Positions 26,713 through 35,572 of a DNA stretch of 64,000 bases are shown here, in pieces. A program made the translations under genes and the position numbers. The notes under the pieces are model-generated. The model was not told where the DNA came from and ran no database searches. It worked only from the letters and a program-made list of their open reading frames with translations. Numbering within the stretch: position 1 is the first letter of the stretch; each line of letters begins with the position of its first letter. The DNA comes from Bacillus multifaciens. Lineage in GTDB: Bacteria > Bacillota > Bacilli > Bacillales > Bacillaceae_G. The stretch is taken from contig NZ_JAVBXD010000022.1 in assembly GCF_030756675.1 (NCBI RefSeq), positions 16,043-80,042 of the forward strand, in the 5' to 3' direction.

Positions 26713-27867
26713 TTGAAGTACTTTATTTATTTTATTGTTATCATCGCATTTTTCGATACATTTTCACAGTTACCAATTATGAGTACATATGCACAAAATC
26801 TTGGAGGGACTCCTCTTATTATCGGTCTTGTCGTAGGAATGTACTCATTTGCTAATATGATAGGTAATATTATTGCTGGTGCCACTGTTGATAAATATGG
26901 GCCAAAAAGAGTTCTTTATATTAGCATGGGCATTACAAGTTTCATAGTTTTATTGTATATCTTTGTTCAAAGCGGCGAACAACTTATTATCGTTCGTTTT
27001 CTGCATGGATTTAGTGACGGCTTCTTAATACCAGCTGCCTTCACGTTCTTATCAAAACAAACAAAATCAACAAAACAAGGGAAAGCAATGGCTATATCTG
27101 GTGCAGCTGTTGGAACAGCAGCTATCATCGGCCCCGCTTTCAGCGGAATTATGAAGGCAAAAGCTGGTATACATTGGGTCTTCATTACAGTTTCAATCTT
27201 AATGATACTTGGTACAATGATTTCCCTTTTCTTACTACCAAATTATACAACAAGAACAAAACCATCACGGATACAAATGATGAACAAAGAAGAAATGCTT
27301 GAATTATTAAAGTTCGAACCATTATTACAAGCATATATCGGTGCTTTCACCTTAATGTTTTCACAAGGAATTGTCACCTATATGCTACCGGTAAAAATAG
27401 AAGCCTTAGGACTAAAAACATCTACAACAGGAATGATGCTTAGTGTTTTTGGAATTACTGCCATCCTCTTCTTCTTACTACCTACAAATCGGATATACGA
27501 TTTCTTTAACCGTCAAAAAATGATGGTCATTGGTATTGCAGTAATGGCACTTGCGCTATCATTACTTGGTATATTTACAACAAAGAGCATGCTTTTCGTT
27601 GTAATGATGATTTACGGAATTGGATTTGCTATCCTCTTTCCTTCTATTAACGCCTTACTTGTCGAAAATACAACAGAAGACAATCGCGGAAAAGCATTTG
27701 GATTATTCTATGCCTTCTTCTCTTTAGGCGTTGTGGCCGGCTCATTTACAATTGGAGCAATCGGTGCCTCACCGAGCGTAAGCTTTGTAATTGGAACGGC
27801 TTTCTTGCTTACCTTTGCTTCAACAATTTATATACGAGGAAGAGGAAAAAAAACAATGATGGGATAA
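26713..27867 (+). CDS. MFS transporter, multidrug/sugar efflux-like
   Basis: A 384-residue, 12-helix major facilitator. Motif A is AGATVDKYGPKRVL near residues 54-67, and VRFLHGFSDGFLIPAAFTFLS follows. A frame opening at 26599 would include the decayed repeat, so it is rejected; TTG at 26713 has GAGAGGTG at the right distance and gives MKYFIYFIVIIAFFDTF. No regulator gene is adjacent on the same side. Substrate unknown. Confidence 0.8.
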   Translation: MKYFIYFIVIIAFFDTFSQLPIMSTYAQNLGGTPLIIGLVVGMYSFANMIGNIIAGATVDKYGPKRVLYISMGITSFIVLLYIFVQSGEQLIIVRFLHGFSDGFLIPAAFTFLSKQTKSTKQGKAMAISGAAVGTAAIIGPAFSGIMKAKAGIHWVFITVSILMILGTMISLFLLPNYTTRTKPSRIQMMNKEEMLELLKFEPLLQAYIGAFTLMFSQGIVTYMLPVKIEALGLKTSTTGMMLSVFGITAILFFLLPTNRIYDFFNRQKMMVIGIAVMALALSLLGIFTTKSMLFVVMMIYGIGFAILFPSINALLVENTTEDNRGKAFGLFYAFFSLGVVAGSFTIGAIGASPSVSFVIGTAFLLTFASTIYIRGRGKKTMMG

Positions 27868-27886
27868 CCCCTATCATTGTTTTTTC
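27850..27886 (+). terminator. Terminator overlapping end of MFS gene
   Basis: AAAACAATGATGGG / CCCCTATCATTGTTTTTT, a stem with one bulge. The left arm is inside the last codons of the MFS gene. Confidence 0.8.
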
Positions 27887-27995
27887 ATTTCATAAGGAAG
27901 AATCTAATGAAATAAGAATGGCTTTCGACAATTCCCCCGGAAATATTTTTTCCCTCGGCACAACTCGATAAAATATTTAGGGATTTATTCCAAAC

Positions 27996-28037
27996 TGTAA
28001 AAAAGCACATTCTCGCAGTACAGAGAATGTGCTTTCT
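27996..28037 (-). terminator. Terminator of the inhA relic
   Basis: AAAGCACATTCTC / GAGAATGTGCTTT stem with TTTTTT on the minus strand, 23 bases after the stop of the inhA relic. It is intact although the gene is destroyed. Confidence 0.8.
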
Positions 28038-28059
28038 ATAAATCATAGAAGATATCAAT

Positions 28060-28247
28060 CTATTTTCTATGAACCCAAACTGCTCCTGCAGAATGATCTT
28101 CTGCTTGCCCTACAACTTGGAATTTCAATCCAACGCTTTCCCTGGGACTGTCAGCCACTTAGTTACATAACCATCTACATTGTAACTTCCTCCAGATTGT
28201 TCTTCATAATATTGCTTAAATGTTTTTACTTTAGAACCATCAATTGA
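28060..28247 (-). pseudogene. Immune inhibitor A (InhA) metalloprotease relic, internally deleted
   Basis: The first 37 codons read [17 protein letters not shown], then [21 protein letters not shown], which is the propeptide/early catalytic stretch of the secreted M6 metalloprotease InhA. After a junction near 28128-28135 the other frame reads [18 protein letters not shown] plus VHRK and stop, the very C-terminus of InhA. Several hundred residues, including the HExxH zinc site, are missing. The 5' end is replaced by an IS200/IS605-like end. The native terminator survives. Confidence 0.85.
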
Positions 28248-28500
28248 ACTCCCCCCACTTATCGGCTAACGCCACTTGAAGTGAGGGATTCTAGAACCTC
28301 TTGCTCCGATGCTAACAGATTCTAGAACCTCCTCCGTTCAACAAGAGAAGTTCTCTATACCGTCAATCCGAAGTATCTATTGATGACCCATTTCTGCCCC
28401 TGTACAAGCAGACAGAAAAAGGAGCAGCAAGAGCCCCCATTCATTCCCTCCTTACCGCTGGACTCTGCCCTTCACGTGTTTGAAAAAGGGGTCTTCTGGG
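28244..28500 (-). mobile_element. IS200/IS605-like element remnant (right end, reRNA-like)
   Basis: On the minus strand the inhA relic is preceded by CCCTCACTTCAA...CGTTAG...AAGTGGGGGGAGTTCAA. CCCTCACTT pairs with AAGTGGGGG (9 bp with one G-U), followed by AGTTCAA. This stem and tail resemble the right end of IS605-group elements, which also forms the 3' end of the TnpB guide RNA. Further hairpins (AGAACCTC / GAGGTTCT) lie upstream. No tnpA or tnpB reading frame remains. The distal boundary toward tal is uncertain. A closely related end occurs at 42133-42180. Confidence 0.55.
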
Positions 28501-28509
28501 ATAAAATGA

Positions 28510-28548
28510 TAAAAAAATGGCTCAACATTTACGTTGAACCACTTTTTT
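28510..28548 (-). terminator. Terminator after tal
   Basis: AAAAAGTGGTTCAAC / GTTGAGCCATTTTTTT stem with a 6-base loop, next to the tal stop. Confidence 0.88.
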
Positions 28549-28551
28549 ATA

Positions 28552-29199
28552 TTATTTCCCTTGTGTTTTTTCCCAGTCAGCTAAGAATTTTTCAATTCCT
28601 TGATCTGTTAATGGATGTTTCACTAATGAAGCGATAACATTTGCTGGAATTGTTGCGATATGTGCACCGTTTAACGCTGCGTCTGTTACGTGAACAGAGT
28701 GGCGTACAGATGCTGCAATGATTTCTGTTGGAATACCATGAATCGCGAAGATGTCAGCGATTTGACGAATTAAGTCCATTCCGTTATGACCGATATCATC
28801 TAAGCGACCTAAGAACGGAGATACGTACGTTGCACCAGCACGTGCTGCAAGTAATGCTTGTACTGCTGAGAATACTAATGTTACGTTTGTACGAATTCCT
28901 AAATCAGAGAACGCTTTTACTGCTTTTAAACCTTCTGTTGTCATTGGTACTTTTACAACAACGTTTGGTGCGATTTTCGCTAATTCTTTTCCTTCTTCAA
29001 TCATTTTATCTGCTTCTAGGCTAATAACCTCTGCACTTACAGGTCCTTCTACAACACTGCAAATTTCACGAATACGCTCATGGAAATCTACGCCTTCTTT
29101 TGCAACAAGAGATGGGTTCGTTGTTACACCTGCTAATACGCCAAGGTCATTTGCCTCTTTAATTTCGTCAATGTTTGCTGTATCAATAAAAAATTTCAT
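28552..29199 (-). CDS. tal: Transaldolase (TalC/MipB subfamily)
   Basis: A 215-residue class I aldolase-fold enzyme of the short transaldolase/fructose-6-phosphate aldolase group. The N-terminus [20 protein letters not shown], the Schiff-base Lys in VVVKVPMT (near residue 83) and [26 protein letters not shown] are characteristic. It interconverts pentose phosphate pathway sugars. The start at 29199 is chosen for AAAGGAAG before it rather than the upstream frame opening. It lies directly after the remains of the ribose operon, where it would have helped feed ribose 5-phosphate into central metabolism. Confidence 0.93.
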   Translation of the reverse strand: MKFFIDTANIDEIKEANDLGVLAGVTTNPSLVAKEGVDFHERIREICSVVEGPVSAEVISLEADKMIEEGKELAKIAPNVVVKVPMTTEGLKAVKAFSDLGIRTNVTLVFSAVQALLAARAGATYVSPFLGRLDDIGHNGMDLIRQIADIFAIHGIPTEIIAASVRHSVHVTDAALNGAHIATIPANVIASLVKHPLTDQGIEKFLADWEKTQGK

Positions 29200-29237
29200 G
29201 TTTTTTTCTTCCTTTCTAAATGTAAGTATGTGTTTAT

Positions 29238-29282
29238 CCCGCATTAACGGGCAGTAAGACCCCCGCTGAGGGAAGTTTCACT
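29238..29282 (-). repeat. Family B repeat copy 3 (45-bp remnant)
   Basis: Read on the minus strand: ATAA|AGTGAAACTTCCCTCAGCGG ... CCCGTTAATGCGGG|ATAA. Both ends are kept and the middle is lost. The left ATAA contains the stop codon of the rbsB tail, the same position relative to a gene end as copies 1, 4 and 7. Confidence 0.8.
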
Positions 29283-29340
29283 TTATTTTTTCTTAATACG
29301 GTCTAATTCAACCAAAATAATTTTTACTTTTTTCCTTTTC
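29283..29340 (-). pseudogene. C-terminal tail of rbsB (ribose-binding protein)
   Basis: The minus strand reads KKVKIILVELDRIKKK then TAA. This resembles the last residues of RbsB (typically ...GKKVxxxIPVELxLIKK). It is the only rbsB sequence left and sits where rbsB should end, between rbsC and tal. Short, so assignment rests partly on gene order. Confidence 0.55.
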
Positions 29341-29350
29341 CACACTTACT

Positions 29351-29777
29351 ACCGATGTAACTGCATTGGAATCCGTTGAAATGATACCGATTACATATTG
29401 CATTTTAAACGTGATTTTGTACATCGACTACTATTCATTTTATGGTAATATTCGCAAACGCTTCGAATATTCCGTAAAGACCATACAGGATTACTGTCAT
29501 ATACATTACAGAAATAACAAACCGATACCTAAAATGAGTAGTCAGACGTCTGTCCATAAAAACGAATATAAAACTCCTAAAAACATCATTTTCGATAAAA
29601 GGTACTACTTTTCCTTCCTCAATGATGAGACCGTTTACAATTCCGATGATAAGAACAGCAAAGAATGAATCCCTACCAGCAATAAGTGTACGTCATAATG
29701 CTAAAATAGAACGTACCGATAAGTCAATACCTCTACGTTAAAATTACGTTAAAAGTCATAATTTCAAATGCATTTGA
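29351..29777 (-). pseudogene. Decayed rbsC (ribose ABC permease)
   Basis: Minus-strand fragments in shifting frames: SNAFEIMTFNVILT, then GIDLSVRSILAL, a stop, then VLIIGIVNGLIIEEGKVVPF and later a weaker VIGIISTDSNAV. Intact RbsC has the blocks MTFVILTGGIDLSVGSILAL, GxxNGLLIxKGKxAPFI and AGIILTSRLNSA in this order. At least two frameshifts and two stops are present. The start of rbsC follows rbsK directly, so rbsD and rbsA have been deleted completely. Confidence 0.8.
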
Positions 29778-29804
29778 CAGTTCAATTATGTGTTAATTAA
29801 AACT

Positions 29805-30704
29805 TTACCATCCTACAATCATCTGTACTTCTCGTAATTTAGCTCTTGATGGCATACCACCTTGAGCCCCTAATTTTGTTACAGAAAGCCCGGCTGCAAT
29901 GTTTGCAAAATGAATCGCTTTTTGCAATTTCTCTCCTTCTGCGATTGCAACTGCTAATGCACCGTTAAATGTATCTCCAGCTCCTGTCGTATCAACAACT
30001 TCAACAGAAATACTTGGTACATGAACGATTTCAGTGCCATTATGGAAGCGAACACCGTTTCCACCTTCCGTCATCAACAGTTTATTAGGATATTTTTCAA
30101 GAAGTGATTCAATTGGTGATGTAAAGTCATCTAGGACAATTCGACATTCATGCTCATTTGGTGTAATATACGTTGCCTTTTGCAGTACTTCCTCTGGCAA
30201 CTTTTGCGCTGGTGCTGGATTTAAAATTACTGGAATTTGATGTTCTTCACAAATATTTAGTACATATTTTACTGTCTCAAGTGGAATTTCTAGCTGCAAA
30301 ACAACCATATCCGCTTTCGTAAGAAGATCTGTTGCACGATTCACAATTTGTTCGCTTACCAAACGATTTGCACCTTGTACAACAATGATGCTATTATCTT
30401 CTTCAGCCAACACGATATGCGCAATGCCTGTTGTTTCACTTGTAACTGTTTCTACATATTCAATAAAAATATGCTCATTCTCTAAGTTATTTCGAACAAA
30501 TTTTCCATAATTATCATTTCCAATTGCTCCAACCATTGCAACATTTGCGCCTAAACGCGCTGCAGCTACAGCTTGGTTTGCACCTTTTCCACCTGGAACA
30601 GTATGAAATGATTCCCCAATTACTGTTTCACCGGCTTTCGGGCGCTTTTTTGAGATTGCAACTAAATCTACGGAAATACTGCCAACTACCACAATATTCA
30701 GCAA
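29805..30704 (-). CDS. rbsK: Ribokinase
   Basis: A 299-residue PfkB-family sugar kinase that phosphorylates ribose to ribose 5-phosphate. N-terminal GGKGANQAVAAARLGA (sugar site, about residues 38-53) and C-terminal VDTTGAGDTFNGAL (catalytic Asp, ATP site, about residues 236-249) are intact. It starts at TTG with AGGAGGG 6 bases before it, overlapping the end of the broken rbsR. All other ribose operon genes here are decayed, so this kinase has lost its own transporter and repressor. It may survive by serving nucleoside salvage or may be on its way to loss. Confidence 0.93.
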   Translation of the reverse strand: MLNIVVVGSISVDLVAISKKRPKAGETVIGESFHTVPGGKGANQAVAAARLGANVAMVGAIGNDNYGKFVRNNLENEHIFIEYVETVTSETTGIAHIVLAEEDNSIIVVQGANRLVSEQIVNRATDLLTKADMVVLQLEIPLETVKYVLNICEEHQIPVILNPAPAQKLPEEVLQKATYITPNEHECRIVLDDFTSPIESLLEKYPNKLLMTEGGNGVRFHNGTEIVHVPSISVEVVDTTGAGDTFNGALAVAIAEGEKLQKAIHFANIAAGLSVTKLGAQGGMPSRAKLREVQMIVGW

Positions 30705-31000
30705 TTGCTTTCCCTCCTTACTGTACCGAATGCGATACGATCAATTGCTATAACCGGTACTTTAAAATTCATGTAATTACCGCCATTTTGCGGACTTTTT
30801 ACAACAATAAAACCAGCGACATTATTGTTCATAAGCACATCGATATATTTCTTCTTTTTCTAAATTCCTATCAGAATCACATAGCACAACTGTATATCCT
30901 TTTTTATGAGCTACGTCCTCTACCGTCCAGGCTACCTGTAGAAAGAATGGATTTATGATGTTTGGACGATTTATCCAATTAGACGAGAATTTTCATTCGT
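30698..31000 (-). pseudogene. Broken rbsR (LacI-family ribose repressor)
   Basis: Minus-strand frames read TNENSRLIG, stop, IVQTS, then NPFFLQVAWTVEDVAHKKGY and TVVLCDSDRNLEKEE, a frameshift, then IDVLMNNNVAGFIVVKSP and VPVIAIDRIAFGTV. These are successive blocks of the LacI/RbsR effector domain. The N-terminal DNA-binding helix-turn-helix and the C-terminal half are missing. The end overlaps the rbsK start, as expected for an original rbsRK operon. Confidence 0.85.
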
Positions 31001-31027
31001 ATACATTCTTTTTCCTTTCCATCATAT

Positions 31028-31039
31028 GTAACCGTTTAC
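31028..31039. promoter_or_regulatory. LacI-type/cre-like operator of the former ribose operon
   Basis: Palindrome GTAACCGTTTAC, about 28 bases upstream of the rbsR relic. It fits the GTAAACGGTTAC form of RbsR or CcpA sites. With rbsR destroyed, rbsK may be unregulated or under CcpA only. Confidence 0.55.
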
Positions 31040-31140
31040 GCAAATAATATAACGTATTCATGAAAATCCGTCAATTGTTAGTAAATGACAAGATAACATC
31101 CAAAAACGCTCTCCCGCTAGTAAAAATTGCGATTATACAT

Positions 31141-31176
31141 AAAAAGCATCGCCACTACTGGCGATGCTCTTTTTTA
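31141..31176. terminator. Terminator after EmrB-type gene
   Basis: AAAAAGCATCGCC / GGCGATGCTCTTTTTT stem overlapping the stop of the 31174 gene; T tracts on both strands. Confidence 0.85.
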
Positions 31177-32805
31177 TGATGAAACAGATACACTTGCATC
31201 TTTTTCTTCTTTCTCTTCTACTTCACTCTTTTGTTCTTCTGCTCCCTTTTTACGATCAGAAAGGTTAATTTTCTTCAAGAACAATGTAAATACAGCACCA
31301 ACTAGAATAAATACTAATCCAGTTATAAATACATGATGAAGAGAATCTAATAATGATGTCTTTAATACAGGCACAATGCTATTTGCAATTGGTTCTGGGA
31401 GTTTCTTCATTGCTTCTGGACTAAATAACATTGAATATAGCCCTTGTGGATCTGTGTGAATCATATCTTTAAACTTCGTCACGATTTCACCTGCTTGTGG
31501 TGGGAACGTATTCAGTACAGGCACTAACTTATCTGTTAATACTGTACCGGATGTGTTATTCATAATGGAACCTAAAATCGTAATCCCAAATGTACCACCG
31601 ATTTGACGGAAGAATTGACTTGATGAAGTTACAACTCCAAGATCTTTTTTTGGGAAGCTTTCTTGTAATGCTAATGTTAAAGTTGGCATTACAAGGCCCA
31701 TTCCGAAACCAATAATCATCATATACGACGATGCAACGAGCTTACTTGTATGCATATCCATAGTCGTTAACATCCAAAATCCGCCAGCCATAACCAGCAT
31801 CCCCGTAATAATTTGTGGTTTTACTCCAACTTTTAACACAAGCTGGCCGCCAATAATACTCGTGATGATCATCGTGATCATCATTGGCGTCATAATCGTT
31901 CCTGATTCAGCAGCACTTACACCGACAATACCTTGCATAAAGAATGGAACAAACATGATTGCTCCGAACATTCCAATACTCATAAAGAAACCAATTGCAT
32001 TTAATATTGTAAATGTACGATTTTTAAAGAAATGGACAGGCAAAATTGGCTCTTTCGCTTTTTTCTCAACCATAACAAAGCTGATAAGACCAATAACCGC
32101 AAGTGCAAATAACCCAATGATTTGCCAAGAATCCCAAGCGTAATCTTTTCCCCCAAATGTTAATGCTAATAATAAGCTCACAACACCGACAATCATCGTG
32201 AAAATACCAGCGATGTCAATTTGAATTGGCCCTGTTTGTTTCTTCCCTTTTAAGCCCATTGCGATAAAGATTGTCGCTAAAATCCCAACTGGTAAGTTAA
32301 TGTAGAACACCCATCTCCAGTTCATTGAATCAACAATCCAACCACCGATTTGCGGACCAATGACAGAAGCAAGACCATAAAGTGCTCCAAAAATCCCTTG
32401 CCATTTCGCGCGTTCTTTCCCTGTAAACATATCCCCAATGATAATCATAGCCATCGGCATCATAATACCGCCGCCAAGCCCTTGAATACCACGGAAAATA
32501 ATTAATTCTGTCATACCATTTGCCATACCACAAAGCGCAGAACCAATCATGAAGACGATTAATCCTGTCATATATACAGTGCGGCGACCTAACAAGTCGG
32601 CTAATTTACCGGCGATTGGTACAACCGTTGTTGATGATAACATGTATGCTGTTGTTAACCATGTCATTAAACTTAATCCACCAAGTTCACCGACAATACG
32701 CGGCATTGCTGTACCAACGATTGTTCCGTCTAATGCAGCAAATAGCATCGCGATAACTAAACCAATTAACAACAACGTTCTATTTTGATTTGCTTGTTGT
32801 TCCAT
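31174..32805 (-). CDS. DHA2-family multidrug MFS transporter (EmrB/QacA-like)
   Basis: A 543-residue, 14-helix drug:proton antiporter-2. Features are LDGTIVGTAMPRIVGEL near residues 25-41 (DHA2 motif D1), motif A GKLADLLGRRTVYM (66-79), and RGIQGLGGGIMMPMAMIIIGDMF. The C-terminus is a charged tail of about 40 residues rich in Lys and Glu. Ribosome site GAGGAG. It follows a MarR gene by 19 bases in one operon, the classic regulator-pump pair for antibiotics or phenolic compounds. Confidence 0.9.
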   Translation of the reverse strand: MEQQANQNRTLLLIGLVIAMLFAALDGTIVGTAMPRIVGELGGLSLMTWLTTAYMLSSTTVVPIAGKLADLLGRRTVYMTGLIVFMIGSALCGMANGMTELIIFRGIQGLGGGIMMPMAMIIIGDMFTGKERAKWQGIFGALYGLASVIGPQIGGWIVDSMNWRWVFYINLPVGILATIFIAMGLKGKKQTGPIQIDIAGIFTMIVGVVSLLLALTFGGKDYAWDSWQIIGLFALAVIGLISFVMVEKKAKEPILPVHFFKNRTFTILNAIGFFMSIGMFGAIMFVPFFMQGIVGVSAAESGTIMTPMMITMIITSIIGGQLVLKVGVKPQIITGMLVMAGGFWMLTTMDMHTSKLVASSYMMIIGFGMGLVMPTLTLALQESFPKKDLGVVTSSSQFFRQIGGTFGITILGSIMNNTSGTVLTDKLVPVLNTFPPQAGEIVTKFKDMIHTDPQGLYSMLFSPEAMKKLPEPIANSIVPVLKTSLLDSLHHVFITGLVFILVGAVFTLFLKKINLSDRKKGAEEQKSEVEEKEEKDASVSVSS

Positions 32806-32824
32806 ATAATCTCCTCAGCTCTCT

Positions 32825-33283
32825 TTATTTTGTCTCTTTCTTCTCTGATGATTGGCAAATAATTGCTTCTATTTTTTCAAATAATCGTAACAAGTCTTCT
32901 CTCTCTTGTACTTCTAATTCGGAAAAGTACTTGGCAATATGTTGATTACGAGCAATCATTGCCTCTTCTAGAACAGCTTTCCCCTTTGTCGTTAACTCAA
33001 TTACAACCACGCGGCGATCATTTTCATCATGATAACGCAAAACCAACTCGTGATCGATTAAACGATCAATCATTACTGTAATTGCACTCGGTTTCACATA
33101 CATTTTCTTCGCCAATGTTGTTGCTCTTGATGCACCGTAATGATCTAAAATTTTTAAAATATAAAATTGCGGTGGTGTTAATCCAGATGACTGTAATTTC
33201 CCTAATAACTCCGTTTGCAATTTCTTGCTAATAGAAAATGCAAGAGCTTGAATTTTATCTATATGTGTCATGTCATTTTGCAT
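32825..33283 (-). CDS. MarR-family repressor of EmrB-like pump
   Basis: A 152-residue MarR protein. Winged-helix features are ATTLAKKMYVKPSAITVMIDRL (recognition helix) and wing HDENDRRVVVIELTTKG. It is the first gene of the two-gene efflux operon. A long palindrome immediately upstream is a good candidate operator for autoregulation. Confidence 0.9.
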   Translation of the reverse strand: MQNDMTHIDKIQALAFSISKKLQTELLGKLQSSGLTPPQFYILKILDHYGASRATTLAKKMYVKPSAITVMIDRLIDHELVLRYHDENDRRVVVIELTTKGKAVLEEAMIARNQHIAKYFSELEVQEREDLLRLFEKIEAIICQSSEKKETK

Positions 33284-33310
33284 ATTCTTTACCCCTTATT
33301 TAAACAATAA

Positions 33311-33333
33311 AATATTTAACGTCTTTAAATATT
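33311..33333. promoter_or_regulatory. Palindromic operator candidate for MarR/EmrB operon
   Basis: AATATTTAA-CGTC-TTTAAATATT, a 9-bp perfect inverted repeat 28 bases upstream of the marR start. Typical size and position for a MarR dimer site. Confidence 0.55.
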
Positions 33334-33402
33334 AAACTTCGAAACTAATAATGTCAATCATTTTATTTCTTACAAACTTTCGTAATTTTTTCAATAAAAA
33401 AT

Positions 33403-33570
33403 TACATAAAAACCCCTTTCTGTTTAGGGAGGCGAGATCATCTGGCCGTGCATAGAAACGGTCAGGACCTTTTCCTATCACATGCCATGTTTTAACAAAC
33501 AAATAGGAGAGCATGTTGTATTTTGTATAGCAGCGACTCAAATGTCGAAAAATTAACATGCATTTATACA
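33403..33570 (+). repeat. Family A repeat copy 7 (bcr1-like)
   Basis: From TACATAAAAACCCC to GCATTTATAC. The core is GAGATCATCTGGCCG, GCATAGAAACGGTCAGGACC, ATAGGAGAGCATG and GTCGAAAAATTAACATG. Confidence 0.75.
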
Positions 33571-33600
33571 GATGAAATGCTAGGATGATTTTTCCATAAC

Positions 33601-33645
33601 AAAAAAACTACCCTTACTATGTATATAAAACATAGCAAGGGTAGT
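33601..33645 (-). terminator. Terminator after OsmC gene
   Basis: CTACCCTTACTATGT / ACATAGCAAGGGTAG stem (one mismatch) with TTTTTTT on the minus strand. Confidence 0.88.
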
Positions 33646-33655
33646 CTTTACTTGT

Positions 33656-34033
33656 TTATGAAATCAATTCAATTGTTTCAATAATTTCGATGCTATCCTT
33701 CACAGATTGGACAATTGTACAATTTTTCATCGCAAGCTTTAATGCCTTTTCTAACTGTTCTTGCGTGATTCCTTCTGCCTTTATTTTATAGTGTATGTGA
33801 ACACTCTCCACTGGTTTTGACAATGTCTCACTTCTTTTTATTTCCGTTTCCATTGTAAATTCATGATACGCAATACGTTTTTTTTCTAAAATCGTTCGAA
33901 ATACAATCGCGCTGCACCCTGCAATTGAAGCAATAAGAAGTTCTAATGGTGTATACCCATTCTCTTTCCCGATTTGCAATTCACCATATGGAACCTTCGT
34001 TATAATTTCATCGCGCTTGACTATTAGTTGCAT
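33656..34033 (-). CDS. OsmC/Ohr-family protein (YhfA-like)
   Basis: A 125-residue member of the OsmC fold family. The conserved redox cysteines are present in [10 protein letters not shown] (Cys about 40) and KNCTIVQSV (Cys about 104), as is the [12 protein letters not shown] motif. Members reduce organic hydroperoxides, but the YhfA-like branch is poorly understood. The ATG lies inside the end of the amino acid permease gene (26-base overlap), so the two are co-translated. No direct link between the two functions is known. Confidence 0.85.
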   Translation of the reverse strand: MQLIVKRDEIITKVPYGELQIGKENGYTPLELLIASIAGCSAIVFRTILEKKRIAYHEFTMETEIKRSETLSKPVESVHIHYKIKAEGITQEQLEKALKLAMKNCTIVQSVKDSIEIIETIELIS

Positions 34034-35429
34034 ATGTATTCTCCATTTCTACCTTTTGCTGACGCTTTTTATTTATATAATAATATATGTAGCAAAAAAT
34101 AATAAATGGAATACCGCAGTATAATGCCATGCGCTGTTCTGGGATGAAAGCTAAACTAATTACAACAATACTGTTTAAAACAAGCGCTGCAATTGGAACA
34201 ATTGGATATAATGGTGTCTTATATTTTAAATCTTCTAACTTGCCGCCGCTCTTTACATATTGTTGTCTAAAGCGAATTTGTGAAAATGCGATAATAATCC
34301 AACTCGCCACTGCAGATAATCCTGCAATAGATAGTAAATACATGTATACAGTACTTTCTGCGAATACGCTTGTTAATAATGATAAAGCTGAAATAATCAT
34401 CGTTACAACTAATGCAGTAATCGGCACACCTCTTTTATTCACCTTCTTAAAGGAAGTCGGTGCCATTCCCTCATTTGCTAGCGACCATAAAATACGTGTT
34501 GCTGCATATAATCCAGAGTTTGCTACCGATAATAGAGCAGTAATAATAACAAAGTTCATAATGTCCGCTGCATATGGAATACCAATTTTATCAAAAACAA
34601 CAACAAACGGACTTTCAATCACTCCTGCTTCTTTCCAAGAAATTAATCCTACTAAAATTGTGATTGTTAAAATAAAGAACAACATAATTCTCCATACCGT
34701 ATTACGAATCGCACGTGGAATTGTTTTTTCCGGTTCCTTACTTTCACCTGCTGCAATCCCGATTAACTCTGTTCCTTGGAAAGAGAAGTTTACGGTGATC
34801 ATTGTGAGCAATACCGCTCCTACGCCGTTTGGAAATAGTCCTCCATCATGTACAAAATTAGAAAAAAGCGGCGCTGCTTCTTTTCCATCGTATGGTAAGA
34901 AACCAAGCAATGCACTTCCTCCAAGAACAATAAATGCAAGAATCGTAATTACTTTAATGCTTGAAAACCAAAATTCTAGTTCTGCATAGCTTTTTGCTGA
35001 TACTGCATTTGAAATGAATAAAAGTCCTCCGAATACAAGGCACCATACCCAAACATTTACATCCGGAAACCATCTCTTCATCATTAAACCAATTGACGTT
35101 AACTCTAAACCAACTGTTACAGCCCACCCTAGCCAATACAGCCAGCCAATCATAAATCCTGTTCCAGGTCCGATAAATTTCGTCGCATATTTTTGAAACG
35201 ATCCCGAAACGGGCATGGCAACTGTTAGTTCACCAAGGCAAAGCATCGTTAAATACATAATCAAACCACCGACTAAGTACGAGAGGATTGCTCCTCCTGG
35301 TCCTGCTTGATTAATTGTATATCCTGATCCGAGAAAGAAACCTGTTCCGATTACTCCTCCAAGTGCAATCATAAATAAATGTCTACTCTTCATTGTACGA
35401 TGTAATTGCTCATTCGTTGTTTGATTCAT
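34008..35429 (-). CDS. Amino acid permease, APC superfamily (AAT/MmuP-like), second copy
   Basis: A 473-residue, 12-helix importer closely related to the 4027-5433 permease (shared [23 protein letters not shown]-type loop, [20 protein letters not shown] and [22 protein letters not shown]). The start at 35429 ([14 protein letters not shown]) is backed by GGGGAGGAAG. A cre-like site lies 60-75 bases upstream. The gene overlaps osmC downstream. Substrate unproven. Confidence 0.85.
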   Translation of the reverse strand: MNQTTNEQLHRTMKSRHLFMIALGGVIGTGFFLGSGYTINQAGPGGAILSYLVGGLIMYLTMLCLGELTVAMPVSGSFQKYATKFIGPGTGFMIGWLYWLGWAVTVGLELTSIGLMMKRWFPDVNVWVWCLVFGGLLFISNAVSAKSYAELEFWFSSIKVITILAFIVLGGSALLGFLPYDGKEAAPLFSNFVHDGGLFPNGVGAVLLTMITVNFSFQGTELIGIAAGESKEPEKTIPRAIRNTVWRIMLFFILTITILVGLISWKEAGVIESPFVVVFDKIGIPYAADIMNFVIITALLSVANSGLYAATRILWSLANEGMAPTSFKKVNKRGVPITALVVTMIISALSLLTSVFAESTVYMYLLSIAGLSAVASWIIIAFSQIRFRQQYVKSGGKLEDLKYKTPLYPIVPIAALVLNSIVVISLAFIPEQRMALYCGIPFIIFCYIYYYINKKRQQKVEMENTYATNSQAR

Positions 35430-35491
35430 CTTCTTCCTCCCCTTGCATACCCCTTTGAATTTTAAAATTTTCTGATAATAAAAAATATACA

Positions 35492-35505
35492 ATAAAGCGT
35501 TTACA
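35492..35505 (-). promoter_or_regulatory. Possible cre (CcpA) site before permease/osmC operon
   Basis: TGTAAACGCTTTAT on the minus strand agrees with the cre consensus at about 12 of 14 positions. It lies 63 bases before the permease start. Pattern match only. Confidence 0.4.
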
Positions 35506-35532
35506 ATTTCTATATAAAATTAAAATTTTTCT

Positions 35533-35572
35533 AAAAAAATAACTCTTGCATAAAATACAATGCAAGAGTTAT
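35533..35572 (-). terminator. Terminator of the glutamine ABC operon, displaced by repeat
   Basis: ATAACTCTTGCAT / ATGCAAGAGTTAT stem followed on the minus strand by TTTTTTT. It lies beyond the 266-bp family B element that separates it from the last gene of the operon. Confidence 0.8.

Noticed and set aside
28029-28637. Two plus-strand ORFs in the 27.9-28.6 kb gap
   Set aside because: They cover the inhA relic, IS-like end and tal terminator on the other strand; neither has a ribosome site.
29366-29668. 100-codon plus-strand ORF in the tal-rbsK gap
   Set aside because: No ribosome site, and the minus strand of the same DNA encodes recognisable rbsC fragments, so the ORF is a shadow of a decayed gene.
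30524-30958. 144-codon plus-strand ORF over rbsK and rbsR
   Set aside because: It runs antisense to rbsK and to the LacI-type fragments of rbsR and has leucine/glutamine-rich composition typical of shadow frames.
35430-35535. T-box or amino acid riboswitch before permease genes
   Set aside because: I looked upstream of the permeases at 4027, 11343, 34008 and the gln operon for T-box (GGTGG...TGCCA), lysine, glycine and SAM motifs and saw none.
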